A stretch of DNA of 64,000 bases from positions 1,798,001 to 1,862,000 of the forward strand of contig NZ_FSRL01000001.1 of assembly GCF_900142295.1 (NCBI RefSeq), read 5' to 3'. Positions 8,741 to 16,914 of the stretch are shown piece by piece (within the stretch, counting starts at the first letter, position 1; the number at the start of each line of letters is the position of its first letter). The translations under genes and the position numbers were made by a program. The notes under the pieces are model-generated. The model was given only the letters and a program-made list of their open reading frames with translations, was not told the origin of the DNA and did not search any database. Source of the DNA: Vannielia litorea (lineage in GTDB: Bacteria; Pseudomonadota; Alphaproteobacteria; Rhodobacterales; Rhodobacteraceae).

Positions 8741-9094
8741 TCACAGCCCGGTTGCTCCCCTGAATATAGCAGCCCTTCCCAGTTTTTCCAAAATCCGTTC
8801 TGTAGGATTGTCCGGGTCGGGCACTCTGAGCTGTGCAATTGTCACCACGATGCGGTCACCATCCCGCCCAACGAAGTGAACCACGTCATAGCCCTCCAAT
8901 TCCCTAATCCTGAGGTCGCCCACAACCCGGTCGTCCGGGGAGAACAGAGCTTCTTTCAGCCGCGCTGCGATCCGGTCCATTGCGGCGTCTGTAATATGGT
9001 AGCAGCGAATGTCGAACTCGGCCTTCTCCGTGGTCTCTGCAACCACCTTGACGCCGCGCCGAGTAAACTCGCTCACATTCTCACCGCTTGCCAT
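8741..9094 (-). CDS. Hypothetical protein, 117 aa (islet gene 1)
   Basis: 117 residues from the ATG at 9094 (MASGENVSEFTRRG). An upstream ATG at 9121 has no Shine-Dalgarno sequence and overlaps the phzF leader. It is a mixed alpha/beta soluble protein with no motif I know. Notable stretches are FDIRCYHITDAAMDRIAARL and DGDRIVVTIAQLRVPD. It heads a two-gene operon with the 87-residue gene downstream. GC is lower than in the neighbours. Its start is 46 bases from the divergent phzF start. Confidence 0.6.
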   Translation of the reverse strand: MASGENVSEFTRRGVKVVAETTEKAEFDIRCYHITDAAMDRIAARLKEALFSPDDRVVGDLRIRELEGYDVVHFVGRDGDRIVVTIAQLRVPDPDNPTERILEKLGRAAIFRGATGL

Positions 9095-9140
9095 GCCCGC
9101 GTCTGACCCTAAGCTCGGCATGAACGATCAGGCAAGGCCC

Positions 9141-9971
9141 ATGACCCCCTACCTCACCCTCGACGTCTTCACCGACACCCCCTTCACCGGCAACCCCCTC
9201 GCCGTCATCCCCGACGCGCGCGCCCTCCCCGAAGACGCCCTCCAGAAGATCGCCGCCGAGTTCAACTACTCCGAAACCACCTTCATCTTCCCGCCCGAAG
9301 ACCCCGCCCACACGGCCCGCGTCCGCATCTTCACCCCTACCATGGAGATCCCCTTCGCCGGCCACCCGCTGATCGGCACCGCCGTGGCGCTGGGCCGTGC
9401 GGGCCATGGGCCTGACCTCATCCTCGAAACCGGCGTCGGCCCGATCCGCGCCCATGCCACCCCCACCGAAGCCCGCTTCACCACTGAGGTCTCGCTCCAG
9501 GTCCTCGCTCACCCAGATCCATCCCTCACCGCCCGTGCCCTCGGCCTGCCTCAAACCGCGCTGGCCGCCCCACCGGTCATGGCCTCCGTCGGCCTGCCCT
9601 TCACCCTCACCGAGTTGACCAGCCGCGAGGCGCTGGCCGCCTGCACCCCCGACACCGCCGCCTTCAAGCAAGGCGCCGCGGCCCACCCCGGCTCGCTCGA
9701 CTTCGCCCAGTTCGCCTGGGTGCGCGACGGCGCCACGATCCACGCCCGCATGTTCGCACCCCTCGACATGATCCCCGAAGACCCGGCCACCGGCTCCGCC
9801 TGCGCCGCCCTCGGCGCCTGGCTTACCGCGCAGCACGGGCCCCAGACCCTGACGATCCGCCAGGGCGACGACATGGGCCGACCCTCCCGCATCGGTGTGA
9901 CCACTACCGCGAACGCCGTCACGATCTCGGGCGCTGCCGTGCCTGTCATGCAGGGCACCCTGGCGTTCTGA
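9141..9971 (+). CDS. PhzF-family isomerase/epimerase-like protein
   Basis: 276 residues of the PhzF/diaminopimelate-epimerase fold: starts MTPYLTLDVFTDTPFTGNPLAV, has the proposed catalytic glutamate in FNYSETTFI, then FAGHPLIGTA and near the end the second-lobe motif PEDPATGSACAALGAW. PhzF itself isomerises a phenazine precursor, but most family members have unknown substrates and no phenazine genes are present here. The start is set at 9141 by similarity; an in-frame ATG at 9120 would add seven residues. Confidence 0.88.
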   Translation: MTPYLTLDVFTDTPFTGNPLAVIPDARALPEDALQKIAAEFNYSETTFIFPPEDPAHTARVRIFTPTMEIPFAGHPLIGTAVALGRAGHGPDLILETGVGPIRAHATPTEARFTTEVSLQVLAHPDPSLTARALGLPQTALAAPPVMASVGLPFTLTELTSREALAACTPDTAAFKQGAAAHPGSLDFAQFAWVRDGATIHARMFAPLDMIPEDPATGSACAALGAWLTAQHGPQTLTIRQGDDMGRPSRIGVTTTANAVTISGAAVPVMQGTLAF

Positions 9972-10037
9972 CGGCCCGCAACTGCTGGAAATCCTCGGCG
10001 ACCACGGCTAAACCCATGCCGAGAGCCGGAGAAGCCC

Positions 10038-10454
10038 ATGACCACCCCCACCCTCATCGAGCGTTCTGCCGCCAAGGGCCTGCGCATCACCGGCCAGCGC
10101 AAGGTGATCGCCGAGGTGCTCGACGCCGCATCCGACCATCCCGATGTGGAAGAGCTCTACAGCCGCGCCTCCGCCGTCGATCCGAAGATCTCGCTCGCCA
10201 CGGTCTATCGCACGGTCAAGCTCTTCGAGGAATCCGGTCTGCTGGAAAAGCTCGAGTTCGGCGATGGCCGTGCCCGCTATGAAGATGCCGAACGCGACCA
10301 CCACGACCACCTGATCGACATGAAAACCGGCGAGGTCATCGAGTTCGTCGATCCCGAGATCGAGGCGCTCCAGGAAAAGATCGCCGCCCGCCTCGGCTAC
10401 GAGTTGAAAGGCCACCGGCTCGAACTCTACGGCGTCCGCAAGAAACGCTCCTGA
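10038..10454 (+). CDS. Fur-family metalloregulator (Mur/Fur type)
   Basis: 138-residue winged-helix repressor of the ferric uptake regulator family. The N-terminus holds the DNA-binding domain (TGQRKVIAEVL, then ISLATVYRTVKLFEESGLL), and the C-terminal dimer domain has the metal-binding stretch ERDHHDHLIDMKTGEVIEF. The CxxC pairs of a structural zinc site are missing, as in alphaproteobacterial Fur/Mur proteins, which often sense manganese (Mur). It lies alone between phzF and a DMT permease, with GGAG upstream of the ATG. The choice between Mur and Fur cannot be made from sequence alone. Confidence 0.9.
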   Translation: MTTPTLIERSAAKGLRITGQRKVIAEVLDAASDHPDVEELYSRASAVDPKISLATVYRTVKLFEESGLLEKLEFGDGRARYEDAERDHHDHLIDMKTGEVIEFVDPEIEALQEKIAARLGYELKGHRLELYGVRKKRS

Positions 10455-10533
10455 CCGCGTGCGGCCCCGGCCGCCCTCGCCTTTTGCGGCGCATGGCTGT
10501 AGCCCTGCGCGGGCAACAACCGGAGCGGCTCGA

Positions 10534-11415
10534 ATGACCGACAATTTCAGGGGCATCGCGCTGATGGTGCTTGCCATGTTCGGGCTTGCCTGTACCGATA
10601 CCGTGGTCAAGCTGATGTCGGCCTACCTCCCCGCGCCACAGGTGATCCTGATCCTCGGCGGCGGCACCGCCCTGATCTTCGCAGCTGCCGCCCTGCTGCG
10701 CGGGGAGCCCGTATTTTCGCGGGCGTTCTTTCATCCGGCCGTCGTGGGGCGCAGCATCGCCGAAGCGGTTGCGTCGCTGACCATCACGCTCGCCATTGCC
10801 CTCGCCCCGCTGACCACCGTCTCAGCGCTGATGCAGATGAACCCCATTCTGGTCACGATGGGCGCGGCCCTGTTCTTCGGCGAGCGCGTCGGATGGCGGC
10901 GCTGGTCGGCCGTGGTGGCCGGGATGGCCGGCATGCTGATGATCGTTCGCCCGGGCCTCGAAGGGTTCGATCCCTCCTCGCTCGTCGCCGTCGCCGCGGC
11001 CATTGCGCTCTCGGCCCGCGATCTCACGACCCGTGCGGCGCCCCGGTCCATCCCCTCGCTGACCTTGGCGGCCTGGGGCTTCTCGCTGGTGCCTTTCGCC
11101 GCCGTCGCGGCGCTCCTCGTCGGGCCGGGCTTTGCGCCGCTCACAGGGACGTCCCTCGCCTGGGCCCCTCTCGGCATCGTCTTCACGCTCGTGGGCTATC
11201 TCGCGCTGACCTCGGCGGTGCGGGTCGGTGAACTCGCCACCATTGCGCCTTTCCGCTATTCCCGCCTCCTCTTCGCTACGATCATCGGCGTGACCTTCTT
11301 TGCCGAGCGCCCGGATGGATGGACCATCGCCGGCTCGCTCCTCATCATCGCCGCCGGGCTCTACGCGTTCTTCAGGGAGCGCCAGCGCACAGCGGCGCCG
11401 GCGGGGCACCGCTAG
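10534..11415 (+). CDS. DMT-superfamily (EamA) permease
   Basis: 293 residues with ten hydrophobic segments in two repeated halves, the pattern of EamA drug/metabolite transporters in the inner membrane. The typical stretches ALMQMNPILVTMGAALFFGERVG (end of half one) and APFRYSRLLFATIIGVTFFAERPD (end of half two) are present. The substrate is unknown. The start at 10534 follows GGAG. The last four bases overlap the stop of the convergent DUF3445 gene. It is the first of two EamA permeases in the window. Confidence 0.88.
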   Translation: MTDNFRGIALMVLAMFGLACTDTVVKLMSAYLPAPQVILILGGGTALIFAAAALLRGEPVFSRAFFHPAVVGRSIAEAVASLTITLAIALAPLTTVSALMQMNPILVTMGAALFFGERVGWRRWSAVVAGMAGMLMIVRPGLEGFDPSSLVAVAAAIALSARDLTTRAAPRSIPSLTLAAWGFSLVPFAAVAALLVGPGFAPLTGTSLAWAPLGIVFTLVGYLALTSAVRVGELATIAPFRYSRLLFATIIGVTFFAERPDGWTIAGSLLIIAAGLYAFFRERQRTAAPAGHR

Positions 11416-12191
11416 ATCTGCGGGGCCGCCTGCCCTCGCAACAGCGCCCGCTGTGCCTCTGTCAGCGCCGCAGCCTCCACAACCGTCGTATGGATCGAGA
11501 AGAGCGTGGCCCGGCTCTCCGGCATCCGCAGCAATGCCTGCCGCTCACTCCGGAAGTACCTCGCGTCAGCCTCCCAGCGCTTCTCCGCGACCTCGGACCT
11601 GGGATGAAACAGACGCGGGTCCGAATGAAAATGGCCGTTCGCCCGCCACAGGCCGGAACCGGGGCGCAGCGCCCCCATCATGCGCTCCACGCGGGTGTTG
11701 AGGTCTTCGCCATAGCCCGGGACCGGCGCGTGGATTCGCAGCATCGCCCGACCCATCTTTTCGGCGAGCACCCAGCGCGACGGAAAGCACAGCACGGCGC
11801 CCACCAGCACCTGCGCCCCCTCACGGGCTTCCAGCAGGCAGATGTCTTCCGCGATGATCCGTCCCAGGCTGCCCAGCGGATCGGTGGCATCCACATCCAC
11901 GCACCGCCCATCCGGGCGGCGCACCGTGCGGCCGGTGAGCTGCCACTCGGGCCGCGCGGCGATATGCGTCAGCACCATCTCCAGGGCCTCGGCGGCGACC
12001 GCTTCGCAGCCCGACTCCAGCGCCACCACCTCGCTGCGCCGCTCCGCAAGCAGACGTTCCCGCTCGGCCATCTGCGCCCCGTAGGCATCGTCCACCGTCA
12101 GCCAGCCGGCCATGTCCAGAGGCCCGGTGCCCGGCAATCGTCCGAACCCGGGCGGCAAGGCACCCAGCGCTTTTTGAAGAATCGCATCCAT
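11412..12191 (-). CDS. DUF3445 haem-dependent oxidative N-demethylase-like protein
   Basis: 259 residues matching the layout of the DUF3445 (HDOD) family: central LCFPSRWVLAEKMG, then IHAPVPGYGEDLNTRVERMM, and RANGHFHSDPRLFHP near the C-terminus. Known family members are haem proteins linked to oxidative demethylation of methylated amines. It is divergent from dddP, with 106 bases between the two starts, and convergent with the EamA permease. The context of methylated osmolyte use fits, but the real substrate is unknown and the partner subunits of the dimethylamine system are not seen here. Confidence 0.82.
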   Translation of the reverse strand: MDAILQKALGALPPGFGRLPGTGPLDMAGWLTVDDAYGAQMAERERLLAERRSEVVALESGCEAVAAEALEMVLTHIAARPEWQLTGRTVRRPDGRCVDVDATDPLGSLGRIIAEDICLLEAREGAQVLVGAVLCFPSRWVLAEKMGRAMLRIHAPVPGYGEDLNTRVERMMGALRPGSGLWRANGHFHSDPRLFHPRSEVAEKRWEADARYFRSERQALLRMPESRATLFSIHTTVVEAAALTEAQRALLRGQAAPQI

Positions 12192-12297
12192 CCCGACAGC
12201 GTGGGTAAATCCTGCGATCTCCGCAACTCTGCAAACACGACATGCACGGTCGCATTCGGCTCAGACTCGCGGCTTCCGACACCGGCACCCTCGCCCC

Positions 12298-13629
12298 ATG
12301 GACACGTCCTACGCCGCAACCCGCAAGATCGACCCGACCAGGGGCGCCCGCTTGCCCGATGGCACGCCCAACGATGCCAACCGCGTCGAGATCGGCCCCA
12401 CACCGCTCGCCCTGCGAGAATGGGACGCTGCCGGCCTTGCCGCGCCAAACCTCTCCGCCATCCGCAAGTATCGCCTCTCCCGGCTCACCGATGCCATCCA
12501 GGCACGTGATCATGCCGGGCTGCTGATGTTCGACCCGCTCAACATCCGCTACGCCACCGACAGCACCAACATGCAGCTCTGGAACGCGCACAACCCGTTC
12601 CGCGCCTGTCTTGTCTGCCCCGACGGCCACATGGTGCTGTGGGACTACGACCGCTCGCCGTTTCTCTCCGAGTTCAACCCGCTGGTCGCCGAGCGGCGCG
12701 GCGGAGCCTCGATGTTCTATTTCTCCACCGGCGACAGCACCGCCGACGCCGCGCGCCGTTTTGCCGCCGAGGTGGCCGAGATCCTCAAGGCCCACAGCCC
12801 CGGCAACCGCCGCCTCGCCGTCGACAAGCCGATGCTGCACGGGGTCGACGCGCTCCGCCAGCAGGGCTTCGAGCTGATGCAGGGCGAGGAGGTCACCGAA
12901 CACGCCCGCTCGGTGAAATGCCCCGACGAGATCAAGGCCATGCGATGCGCCATCCACGCCTGCGAGGTCTCCATGCAGGCGATGGAGGACTACGCGCGCC
13001 GCGAGGTTCCCAAGGGCGGCGTCACCGAAAACGACATCTGGGCCCTGCTCCATGCCGAGAACATCCGCCGTGGCGGCGAATGGATCGAGACCCGCCTGCT
13101 CTCCTCCGGCCCCCGCACCAACCCCTGGTTCCAGGAATGCGGCCCCCGCGAGGTCGGCGAGAACGAGATCCTCGCCTTCGATACAGACCTGATCGGCCCC
13201 TACGGCATCTGCACCGACATCTCGCGCACCTGGTGGCTGGGCGACAGCCCCGCCCCCGCGCCGATGCGCACCGCCATGGCCCACGCCGTCGAGCATATCG
13301 AAGCCAACATGGCCCTGATCCGCCCCGGCCTCACCATCCCCGAATGGTCCGCCGCCTCCCACCGCCTCGCGCCGATCTACACGGCCGGCCGTTACTCCTG
13401 CCTCGCCCACGGCGTCGGGCTTTGCGACGAGTGGCCCCACGTCGCCTACCCCGAGGACGACCACGGCGGCTTCGATTACCCCCTGCTCCCCGGCATGACC
13501 CTCTGCGTCGAGGCGCTGGTCGGCGAGACACCGGGTGAGTTCTGCATCAAGCTCGAAGAGCAGGTGCTGGTCACCGAGACCGGCTGCGAAAAGCTCTCGA
13601 GCTACCCCTACGACCCGCGCCTGATCTGA
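12298..13629 (+). CDS. dddP: Dimethylsulfoniopropionate lyase DddP
   Basis: Cytoplasmic enzyme that cleaves DMSP to DMS and acrylate. The 443-residue protein has the M24 (creatinase/aminopeptidase) fold: N-terminal domain about 1-200, then the pita-bread domain. Metal ligands appear at D295 and D297 (AFDTDLIG), D307 (ICTDISRTWW), H371 (CLAHGVGLCDEWPH), E405 (LCVEALVGE) and E420/E421 (IKLEEQV). Length and the extra aspartates match DddP of Roseovarius and Ruegeria rather than proline dipeptidases. No strong Shine-Dalgarno sequence is visible. The intergenic region is shared with the divergent DUF3445 gene. Confidence 0.93.
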   Translation: MDTSYAATRKIDPTRGARLPDGTPNDANRVEIGPTPLALREWDAAGLAAPNLSAIRKYRLSRLTDAIQARDHAGLLMFDPLNIRYATDSTNMQLWNAHNPFRACLVCPDGHMVLWDYDRSPFLSEFNPLVAERRGGASMFYFSTGDSTADAARRFAAEVAEILKAHSPGNRRLAVDKPMLHGVDALRQQGFELMQGEEVTEHARSVKCPDEIKAMRCAIHACEVSMQAMEDYARREVPKGGVTENDIWALLHAENIRRGGEWIETRLLSSGPRTNPWFQECGPREVGENEILAFDTDLIGPYGICTDISRTWWLGDSPAPAPMRTAMAHAVEHIEANMALIRPGLTIPEWSAASHRLAPIYTAGRYSCLAHGVGLCDEWPHVAYPEDDHGGFDYPLLPGMTLCVEALVGETPGEFCIKLEEQVLVTETGCEKLSSYPYDPRLI

Positions 13630-13652
13630 CCCCTCGCACCGCCCTCACCACC

Positions 13653-13682
13653 CCGTCATCCTCGAGCCGTCATCCCCGAGCC
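13653..13682. repeat. Two overlapping copies of a 16-base dispersed repeat unit
   Basis: Just after dddP, CCGTCATCCTCGAGCC (13653-13668) is followed by CCGTCATCCCCGAGCC (13667-13682), a 14-base period with one mismatch. The same core (CCGTCATCCTCGGGC) occurs in the hairpin after trpD at 38183. It looks like a degenerate copy of a dispersed palindromic element. Confidence 0.6.
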
Positions 13683-13787
13683 CGCCCGCCACACCGGCAA
13701 CAATCCGCCATGCCCTGTTTGTGACTTGGCCATTCCCCGCCGCCTCGGTAACCTGCCGAAAAGTTCATTTTTCCGAGGCATTGACCC

Positions 13788-14582
13788 ATGTTCAAACCCC
13801 TTCTCACCGCCATCCTGCTCTCCCTCGCCCCGGCCTCCGCAATGGCCATCGGCTGCGGCAACAACGCCTCCGGCTTCGAGGCCTGGAAGGCCGATTTTGC
13901 AAAGGTCGCCCAGCAGAACGGCGTCGGCCAGCGCGGGCTTCAGGCGCTCGCCGGTGCGCAATACGCCTCGCGCACAATCGCCGCAGACCGCAATCAGAAG
14001 AGCTTCAAGTATTCGCTCGAGAAGTTCATGCAGGTGCGCGGGGCGAACACGATCATCAGCCAGGGCAAAAAACGCAAGGCTCGCAACGCAAACTACTACA
14101 ACGCCCTCGAAGCCCGCTACGGCGTACCTGCAGGCGTCATCATCGCCATTCACGGAATGGAAACTGCCTTCGGTAATTTTATGGGCGACTCCAATGTCCT
14201 TAATGCGATAACGACATTGGCCTACGACTGTCGAAGACCGGAGCTCTTCACGCCGCATGCCATCGCCGCACTGAAGATGGTTGATCGAGGGATCATGTCC
14301 CCTAACGCAATCGGCGCTAAGCACGGCGAGCTTGGGCACACTCAGTTCTTACCTGGGAGCGCCCTCAATTACGGTGTCGATGGCAATGGTGACGGGCGCC
14401 TGGATCTCAACAACCAGTCTGACGCTCTGGCTTCCACCGCCAACTACCTACGTGCCAAGGGCTGGAAACCAGGCCAGCCCTACGGCGAAGGCACCCACAA
14501 CTTCCGTGTGCTGAACGAGTGGAACAAGGCCACCGTTTATCAACAAGCGCTGTCCATTATGGGCAAGGCAATCGACGGATAG
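13788..14582 (+). CDS. Lytic murein transglycosylase (MltB-like)
   Basis: 264 residues with an N-terminal signal peptide (about residues 1-20, ending ASAMA), so it is exported to the periplasm. It cleaves peptidoglycan glycan strands. The SLT_2-type catalytic glutamate is in IIAIHGMETAFGNFMGD (about residue 125), with GHTQFLPGSALNYGVDGNGDG after it. It lacks the C-terminal peptidoglycan-binding domain of longer homologues. The central part of the gene (about 14130-14450) is visibly less GC-rich than the rest. The end overlaps the convergent exo/endonuclease-family gene by 26 bases. Confidence 0.88.
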   Translation: MFKPLLTAILLSLAPASAMAIGCGNNASGFEAWKADFAKVAQQNGVGQRGLQALAGAQYASRTIAADRNQKSFKYSLEKFMQVRGANTIISQGKKRKARNANYYNALEARYGVPAGVIIAIHGMETAFGNFMGDSNVLNAITTLAYDCRRPELFTPHAIAALKMVDRGIMSPNAIGAKHGELGHTQFLPGSALNYGVDGNGDGRLDLNNQSDALASTANYLRAKGWKPGQPYGEGTHNFRVLNEWNKATVYQQALSIMGKAIDG

Positions 14583-15492
14583 CATAGGGTTGAAGATCTG
14601 CCCAACAGGGCGCCACCAGCTGCGCCACCACCCCGAAGTGATCCGACCCGAGCTGCGGCCGGATCACGCTTCGCCCCTGCCATCCCTGGGGCGCGAGGAC
14701 ATGGTCGATCGGCAGCCACAACCTGCCGCCGAACTGCTCTATGGACAGCCGCGCCCGCCCCACGCGCGCCGCGCCGAGGGCCTCGCCCAAGCGCACCATC
14801 GCTCCCGACCAGGGCACCATGTTGAAGTCGCCGCCCACGAACACCGGCCCTTCCAGCGCCGCCAGCTCCGGCAGCGCCCGCGCGAGATGGGCCCGCTGCG
14901 CGTAGGGTGCCGGCCAGTGCAGATGCACCGAAACCAGCCAGAACGCGCCGTCCGGGTGATCCACCTTCATCCCGGCCCAGCCGTAGCCGCAAACCGTCTC
15001 CAGCGCCGCCCAGCGTGACAACACAGCCTGCCCCCCCACGGCCGAGAACTCGCAGTAGTGCTGGCCCGGCCACCGCCCGGCCATCGCAGCCATCACCGCC
15101 CGGTTCTCGGCGTCCACTTCCTGCAGCGTCACCAGGTCGGGCGCGACCGCCTCGATGTCTGCGAGCAGGGGCGCCACCGTGGGCATCCGGTAGTTCATGT
15201 TCTTCTGATAAAGCATCAAGGCCGCCGGGTCCTGCGGCTGCGGCCTCCACTTGGCCCAGCCGACCGGCGCAAGGCAGCCAAGCACGACGAGCGACAGGGC
15301 AGCGACCCAGCGCCAGCCCAGCGCCCCCGTCACCCCGCAGAGCAACAGCCACGCAAGCCCCGCAAGCCCGATGAAGCTGCGCGCCACCGCAAGGCTGTCA
15401 CCCCAGGCCCACCAGCGACCCCAAAAGCTGGCGGCCAGCGCGGCAAACCCCAGGGCCGCCACCAGCGCCATCACACCCCGGATCATTTCCAT
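14557..15492 (-). CDS. Membrane-anchored endonuclease/exonuclease/phosphatase family protein
   Basis: 311 residues: three or so N-terminal transmembrane segments (about residues 5-90), then a soluble EEP-fold domain. Motifs are QKNMNY, VTLQEVDAEN (metal-binding Glu), VHLHWPAP, FVGGDFNMVPWS and the final SDHFGVVAQL. Such proteins hydrolyse phosphodiester or phosphomonoester bonds; substrates include nucleic acids and phospholipids. Start at 15492 (GTGAAGGG upstream), although ATG 15486 and a TTG at 15522 are also in frame. It is divergent from the hydrolase-OsmC gene, with 52 bases between starts. Confidence 0.85.
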   Translation of the reverse strand: MEMIRGVMALVAALGFAALAASFWGRWWAWGDSLAVARSFIGLAGLAWLLLCGVTGALGWRWVAALSLVVLGCLAPVGWAKWRPQPQDPAALMLYQKNMNYRMPTVAPLLADIEAVAPDLVTLQEVDAENRAVMAAMAGRWPGQHYCEFSAVGGQAVLSRWAALETVCGYGWAGMKVDHPDGAFWLVSVHLHWPAPYAQRAHLARALPELAALEGPVFVGGDFNMVPWSGAMVRLGEALGAARVGRARLSIEQFGGRLWLPIDHVLAPQGWQGRSVIRPQLGSDHFGVVAQLVAPCWADLQPYAIRRLPCP

Positions 15493-15544
15493 CCCGCGTC
15501 GAATCCCTTCACAACGGGTCAACCCTTACCGCGAGGAGCCTGCC

Positions 15545-16759
15545 GTGCCCATCGAACGTATCACCTTCCCCTCCGGCTCCGGCCACCAGCTCGCCGCCCG
15601 CCTCGACCGGCCCGAGGGCGCGCACCTCGCCACCGCGCTCTTCGCCCATTGCTTCACCTGCTCCAAGGACATTCCCGCCGCCCGCCGCATTGCCGCAAGG
15701 CTCACCGCCGAAGGCTTTGCCGTGCTGCGGTTCGACTTTACCGGGCTGGGCCATTCCGAGGGCGAGTTCGCCAATACCGACTTCACCTCCAACGTGGCCG
15801 ACCTCGAGGCCGCGGCCCGCTGGCTGACCGAGCAGGGCATGCCGCCCTCCCTGCTCATCGGCCATTCACTGGGCGGTGCCGCCATGCTCAAGGCGGCTCG
15901 CCGGATCGAAAGCGCCCGCGCCGTGGCCACCATCGGCGCGCCATTCGACCCCGCCCACGTGACCCGCAATTTCGGCCGCGTGCTGGACACCATCGAAGCC
16001 GAGGGGGCCGCCGAGGTCGATCTCGGGGGCCGCCCCTTCACCATCCGCCGCGCGTTTCTCGACGACGTCCGCGCAGAAAACCTCGCGCCCGACATCGCGA
16101 AGCTCCACCGCGCCCTGCTCATCCTCCACGCCCCGCGCGACAGTATCGTGGGCATCGAGAACGCAACCCAGATCTTTACCGCCGCCAAGCACCCCAAGAG
16201 CTTCGTCACCCTCGACGAGGCCGACCACCTCATCTCGTCGCCCGACGACGCCGAATATGCCGCAGAGATCATCGCCACCTGGGCCGACCGCTACCTCGGC
16301 CTGCCCGAGCCCCCCGCCCCCGAAGGCGCGCCGGAGGGCGTTACCCGCGTCTCCGAGGCGGATCCGCAAGGGTTCATGCAAGATGTGCAATCCGGCCCCC
16401 ATCACCACACGCTGGCCGACGAGCCACTCAGCTTCGGCGGCACCAACCGCGGGATGACCCCCTATGGTTTTCTCGCCGCCGGTCTTGGCGCCTGCACCTC
16501 CATGACCATCCGCATGTATGCCCGGCGCAAGGGCTGGCCCCTCACCCATGTCAGCGTCGATGTCACCCATGACAAACAGCATGCCACAGATGCCGAAACG
16601 GACAGTGCGGCCAAGGTCGACCATTTCCACCGCGTCATCCACCTGGAGGGAGATCTCACCCCCGACCAGCGCCAGCGCCTCCTCGACGTGGCCGACAAAT
16701 GCCCCGTCCACCGCACGCTAGAACAAAGCTCCGAGATTGCCACCACCCTCGCTGACTGA
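15545..16759 (+). CDS. Alpha/beta hydrolase-OsmC fusion protein
   Basis: 404 residues in two parts. Residues about 1-255 are an alpha/beta hydrolase with nucleophile elbow GHSLGG and a late D/H pair (LDEADHLI). Residues about 265-404 are an OsmC-type peroxiredoxin with its two reactive cysteines, in GLGACTSMT and ADKCPVHRTLE. OsmC enzymes reduce organic hydroperoxides by thiols; the attached hydrolase suggests detoxification of fatty-acid peroxides or their esters. The start is a GTG at 15545 with GAGGAG upstream; there is no suitable ATG. This fusion is known in proteobacteria, but its substrate is not settled. Confidence 0.9.
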   Translation: MPIERITFPSGSGHQLAARLDRPEGAHLATALFAHCFTCSKDIPAARRIAARLTAEGFAVLRFDFTGLGHSEGEFANTDFTSNVADLEAAARWLTEQGMPPSLLIGHSLGGAAMLKAARRIESARAVATIGAPFDPAHVTRNFGRVLDTIEAEGAAEVDLGGRPFTIRRAFLDDVRAENLAPDIAKLHRALLILHAPRDSIVGIENATQIFTAAKHPKSFVTLDEADHLISSPDDAEYAAEIIATWADRYLGLPEPPAPEGAPEGVTRVSEADPQGFMQDVQSGPHHHTLADEPLSFGGTNRGMTPYGFLAAGLGACTSMTIRMYARRKGWPLTHVSVDVTHDKQHATDAETDSAAKVDHFHRVIHLEGDLTPDQRQRLLDVADKCPVHRTLEQSSEIATTLAD

Positions 16760-16914
16760 CTCGCTCCGGTTCCATGCTTCAGATGTCTCCGGGGGACGCC
16801 ATCGGGTCGAGCCCGGTGGCCACGGGTCAGCGCGCCCCGCTGTCACGCTGCCGTCTTTACCGCCACTGGACATCGGCCGCCCCTCATCCCACTCTCCGCG
16901 CCAAAGGAGCTCCC

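Noticed and set aside
16799..16821. Hairpin after the hydrolase-OsmC gene as a terminator
   Set aside because: A 9-pair stem with one mismatch exists, but no T run follows.
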